A stretch of DNA of 64,000 nt from Xiphophorus maculatus (lineage: Eukaryota > Chordata > Actinopteri > Cyprinodontiformes > Poeciliidae), in assembly GCF_002775205.1 (NCBI RefSeq), contig NC_036447.1, forward strand, positions 9,164,501 through 9,228,500, in the 5' to 3' direction. Positions 61,020-64,000 of this stretch are shown piece by piece (position 1 is the first letter of the stretch; each line of letters opens with the position of its first letter). Both the position numbers and the translations under genes were made by a program. The notes below the pieces were generated by a model that saw only the letters and a list, made by a program, of their open reading frames with translations, was not told where the DNA came from and ran no database searches.

Positions 61020-63319
61020 CTAGATGGTCTGAATGGTAGCCGTAATAAAGATCCTGAGCATCAGAAGAGATAAGAGCAGTAAGAGTGATGTTCCAACAGG
61101 TGGCTGGTCAGCTGAGAGTGCGTTCTTGTATCTGTGTGTGTGTCTGTGGGGGTCAGGAAGAAGGTTTGACGGTAGTGTGTAAACAGGAGTAAAGTAAGCG
61201 TTAAGATCAGCTCTTCAAATCTTCTGCATTTTGTGATGCCTTCATAAAGCATGTTCCCCGCAGATTTATTACAACTTCCAAATTACTAACTGATAAATTT
61301 TTTCTTGCACTGAAATACAAACACTGATCAGCCACAAAACTAAACCTCTGACAGGCAATGAAAACTGATTAACGTCGGTACTCTTAAGGACCGTCATGAT
61401 GCCACAGTAAACAGCAGGACATGTCATATAACACTGTTTAGGAGAATACCAAGAAAACCGTCAAAGTGCCAAACACAGATGTTAGATCGTTTTTCCTCAA
61501 GTTCAAGTTATGTCTCATTTCTTCAATGCGAATTCAAGTGAAGTCTCAAGTCCGATGACTGAAATTAACATTTTCTCATCACGATCACGTTGAATGTCTG
61601 GATTAATTAACTAGGAAGTGCTATTTTTTTTTTAAATAAATGTAAAAGTCTTCATAATGAGCCTACTTTATCCAGAAGAGAAGAAGATTTCAGAGGTAAG
61701 TAATTTTTTTCTTGTTCTAAAATGATCCAAAGTCAATTCATACAAATCTCAATTTGATTGTGGTCATTATTACAATGATACAACAACCATGAACAGGCTG
61801 TTAGCAGCTAACAGTTCATGAACATCCCTGGTAAACGATTCAAACACACAATTTAATAGGATAATGTTTTGTCAGAGATTATTGACGGTGGTTTGCTTTT
61901 ATAATGAACTGTGTCAAATGAACCAAATCCTTTGTTCCCTCCCTCACCTGTGGTGGCGCTGCACCAAGAACAACTGAAAGAGACAACAGAAAAACCTCTG
62001 AAGAAGACATGAGTGCAACTTCCTTCTTCACAAAATTAAATCAAAAATGGAATGGCATCAGATTTTAGGGGTTGTAGGATCTCTCTCTTTTGTTTTTGGT
62101 AAAAGACCACTAGCCGTTTCTCCCACTAGCACTAGATTCACACAATTGTTTTGGTTGTTTTTAACCAACCAAAACAAAAGCTTTTTTGGTCTGCATTAGA
62201 GTTTGATGCATTCCTTGCTAAACAAACCAGATTTTCTTCGCAAAAAACTAGAGGTTGAATAAAAAGTGGACTAAGCAGGACTGCTGAAAATGCTCCCTAA
62301 GCTGAAAACGCAGGTTCCCATCTCTAGAACAAGCACAATGCATGATGGTCAAACCCTGCACTTCTAAATACAAGTGGTTTTATTGTGGCTGATCAATGTA
62401 TATTTGCTTACTTAATTTTCTCTGCTGGTCTCTCTGGACAATATTGATAATTGGTATTAGGCACAGTTAAATGTAATGAATATCTGTGATCATTAAAGTG
62501 TGCACAGCAGGTTTTTCATGAAGAGCACAATGCTGATCTAGGTCAATCCCATCTTGCAGCATGACAAAACTTCTTAACACTGTAAAACCAGTGGACTTGA
62601 TGAGGCAGTCACTTGCAGAATTTGATCATATTGGTGCTTAAGTTACTTCTGAATTGTAAAAAAAAAAAGTCTTTCTCAATCAATGTCAGTAAGAGCAAAG
62701 TGGCAGATGTGAAACACTTTGGGTCCAGGAGCAGCTCATTAGGTCTGAAAGGTAACCGTTTTTTCTTTTGCTGTTGTTCTTTGAAGATCAGATTGGGAAG
62801 ACGATCATCATTCCCACTCACTAAGCAAAGTGAGAATAGCGTTACTCCTTGATGATGAGTTGGGTAACTTTGACACATCAGTTGATAATGCCAGCAAATG
62901 TATTGACTGGCAGAGGAAGAGTTTTGCTCATGTATTTGCTCAGTCCAGCATCTTTAGCTCCGTCAGTGCAGAATTTGGACCCCATGTATTTCTGCACGCA
63001 GTAGCCAGGATCCAGACAGGGAAAGATCTCGATGCTACAATGAAAATGTTCAAAACAGCAGGTCAGTTTGAACTGTGCAAAAATGTAGCACCAGTGTGCG
63101 GAATGTTTTTACGGCTTCAGAAAAAGCTGCATCAAAATTTAATGTCACTCATTTAAACCCAGCAGTCATGGCTGATCTTCATTCAAAGGTGTGTAACAGA
63201 TCAAATCGTTACCTCTGCACATGTTTGTAAATCCTCCGACTGTCTTTGTCCAGGGTGAGAGTAAACGATCGCCTCTCCAAGGTACGAATCTTAATATTGC
63301 TTGTTCGAATCTTTGATTC
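61020..63319 (-). CDS. Partial unidentified gene, possible hydrophobic C-terminus
   Basis: Three exon-like segments lie on the minus strand. One at 63213-63319 (AG acceptor, GTAACG donor) reads ESKIRTSNIKIRTLERRSFT, then LTLDKDSRRIYKHVQ. A 26-base segment at 61948-61973 has perfect splice-like flanks and reads LFLVQRHH. A terminal segment at 61020-61131 reads YKNALSADQPPVG and then a hydrophobic run TSLLLLLSLLMLRIF up to a stop. The last two join in phase, giving a tail that could be a membrane anchor or GPI-attachment signal. The first does not join them in phase, so an exon is missing or the set is not one gene. No family is recognised. Earlier exons would lie beyond the window. Confidence 0.3.
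62842..63156 (+). other. ORF-like stretch without an ATG start
   Basis: About 105 open codons on the plus strand, including LDDELGNFDTSVDNASKCID and LHAVARIQTGKDLDATMKMF, have coding-like composition but no early ATG and no recognised homology. It may be a decayed retrocopy or an exon of an unknown gene. Confidence 0.2.
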
Positions 63320-64000
63320 CTGTCCAAATAAAATAAAATAAAATTATGCACATTAGGTGCTTCATTACATACAGTGCACATAAAACTATCATATTCCTCC
63401 AAACCTTGAACATATTGTGGTATTACCACAAATTTCTGTGCATTTAATTGTGATTTTTCATGTGACCAAGCAGTACACAATTGTGAAATGGAAGAAAAAT
63501 GATAAATGCGCTTCCAATTTTTGACAAATACAAATGTGAAAAGTGAGGCATTTGAATGAGTGGCATGAATTCACTCATCCCACTGAGTGAATGTGCTGTT
63601 GCACTTTCACTGCTGTTACAGCTGCTAAGTCTTTACCAGCTTTGGACATCTACACACTAATCTGCCTGCCCAGATCTTTCTTTGCAAAAAATACCCTGAA
63701 ACTCGTTCAGACACAAAAGGGTGTATTATTTATAATCTCACTCTTATTTAAACTTCTTCACAACTTTCTAGTTGGCCTGTCGTGTTCGTTTGTCTTCATG
63801 ATGCTGTTTGTTCACTATTGTTCTCTAAAGTTCACAGAACATCTGGATTTACACTGAGACACAGACGGACTATTTTTAATAATTAGGTGACAATCAAAGT
63901 ATTTTATTTATGGCTATTAGAATCAACCTAAATGCACACCACACTTTTAAGTATACTATGACATTTAGTATGTATCATTTTTCATTTTACTTCACATTGG

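Overview
The window is nuclear DNA of a teleost fish. It is AT-rich, has long introns with GT/AG splice sites, carries vertebrate genes (prpsap1, bmerb1), and is littered with repeats typical of fish genomes: Tc1-like and hAT-like DNA transposon remnants, LINE fragments and TA/GA/GT microsatellites. The species cannot be fixed from the sequence. No prokaryotic, phage, CRISPR, rRNA or tRNA feature was seen. || Layout. 1-8300 is largely intergenic, with a short CpG-rich acidic-coding block near 430-620. 8325-11240 is a repeat-bounded block holding a decaying 3' fragment of a SAMD3-like gene family. 11240-18880 is intergenic with transposon debris. 18945-20503 is a complete single-exon Ras-superfamily gene (Ras-dva/RASD-like) with a CCAAT/GC-box/TATA promoter. 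20500-24200 is intergenic, with a decayed LINE reverse-transcriptase fragment and one doubtful small gene. 24210-33195 is prpsap1 on the minus strand, ten coding exons. 34508-38555 is a minus-strand seven-exon gene for a Myb/SANT-like DNA-binding, coiled-coil protein. 38640-47100 is intergenic and includes a 375-bp hAT-type MITE with its 8-bp target duplication. 47143-59163 is bmerb1 (C16orf45 orthologue) on the minus strand, six coding exons. Inside its long first intron lie a plus-strand 113-codon ORF under an X-box/CRE cluster, a compound TA/GA microsatellite and a 173-bp foldback. 60985-63320 holds fragments of an unidentified minus-strand gene. || Function. The genes are unrelated in pathway: an embryonic-patterning-type small GTPase, a non-catalytic subunit of the PRPP synthetase complex, a probable DNA-binding regulator, and a Rab-binding bMERB protein with a CAAX tail. 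Exon models for prpsap1, bmerb1 and the Myb/SANT gene were built by hand. In each the splice phases close and the summed coding length is a multiple of three. || The most unusual signals are: the X-box/CRE promoter in front of an unrecognised membrane-protein ORF; the near-perfect 56-bp-arm foldback beside it; the palindromic 54-59 bp tandem array bounding the SAMD3-like fragment; an apparent CGA-to-TGA decay exactly across a GC-donor splice junction in that fragment; and three same-orientation CTCF-like sites placed between genes.
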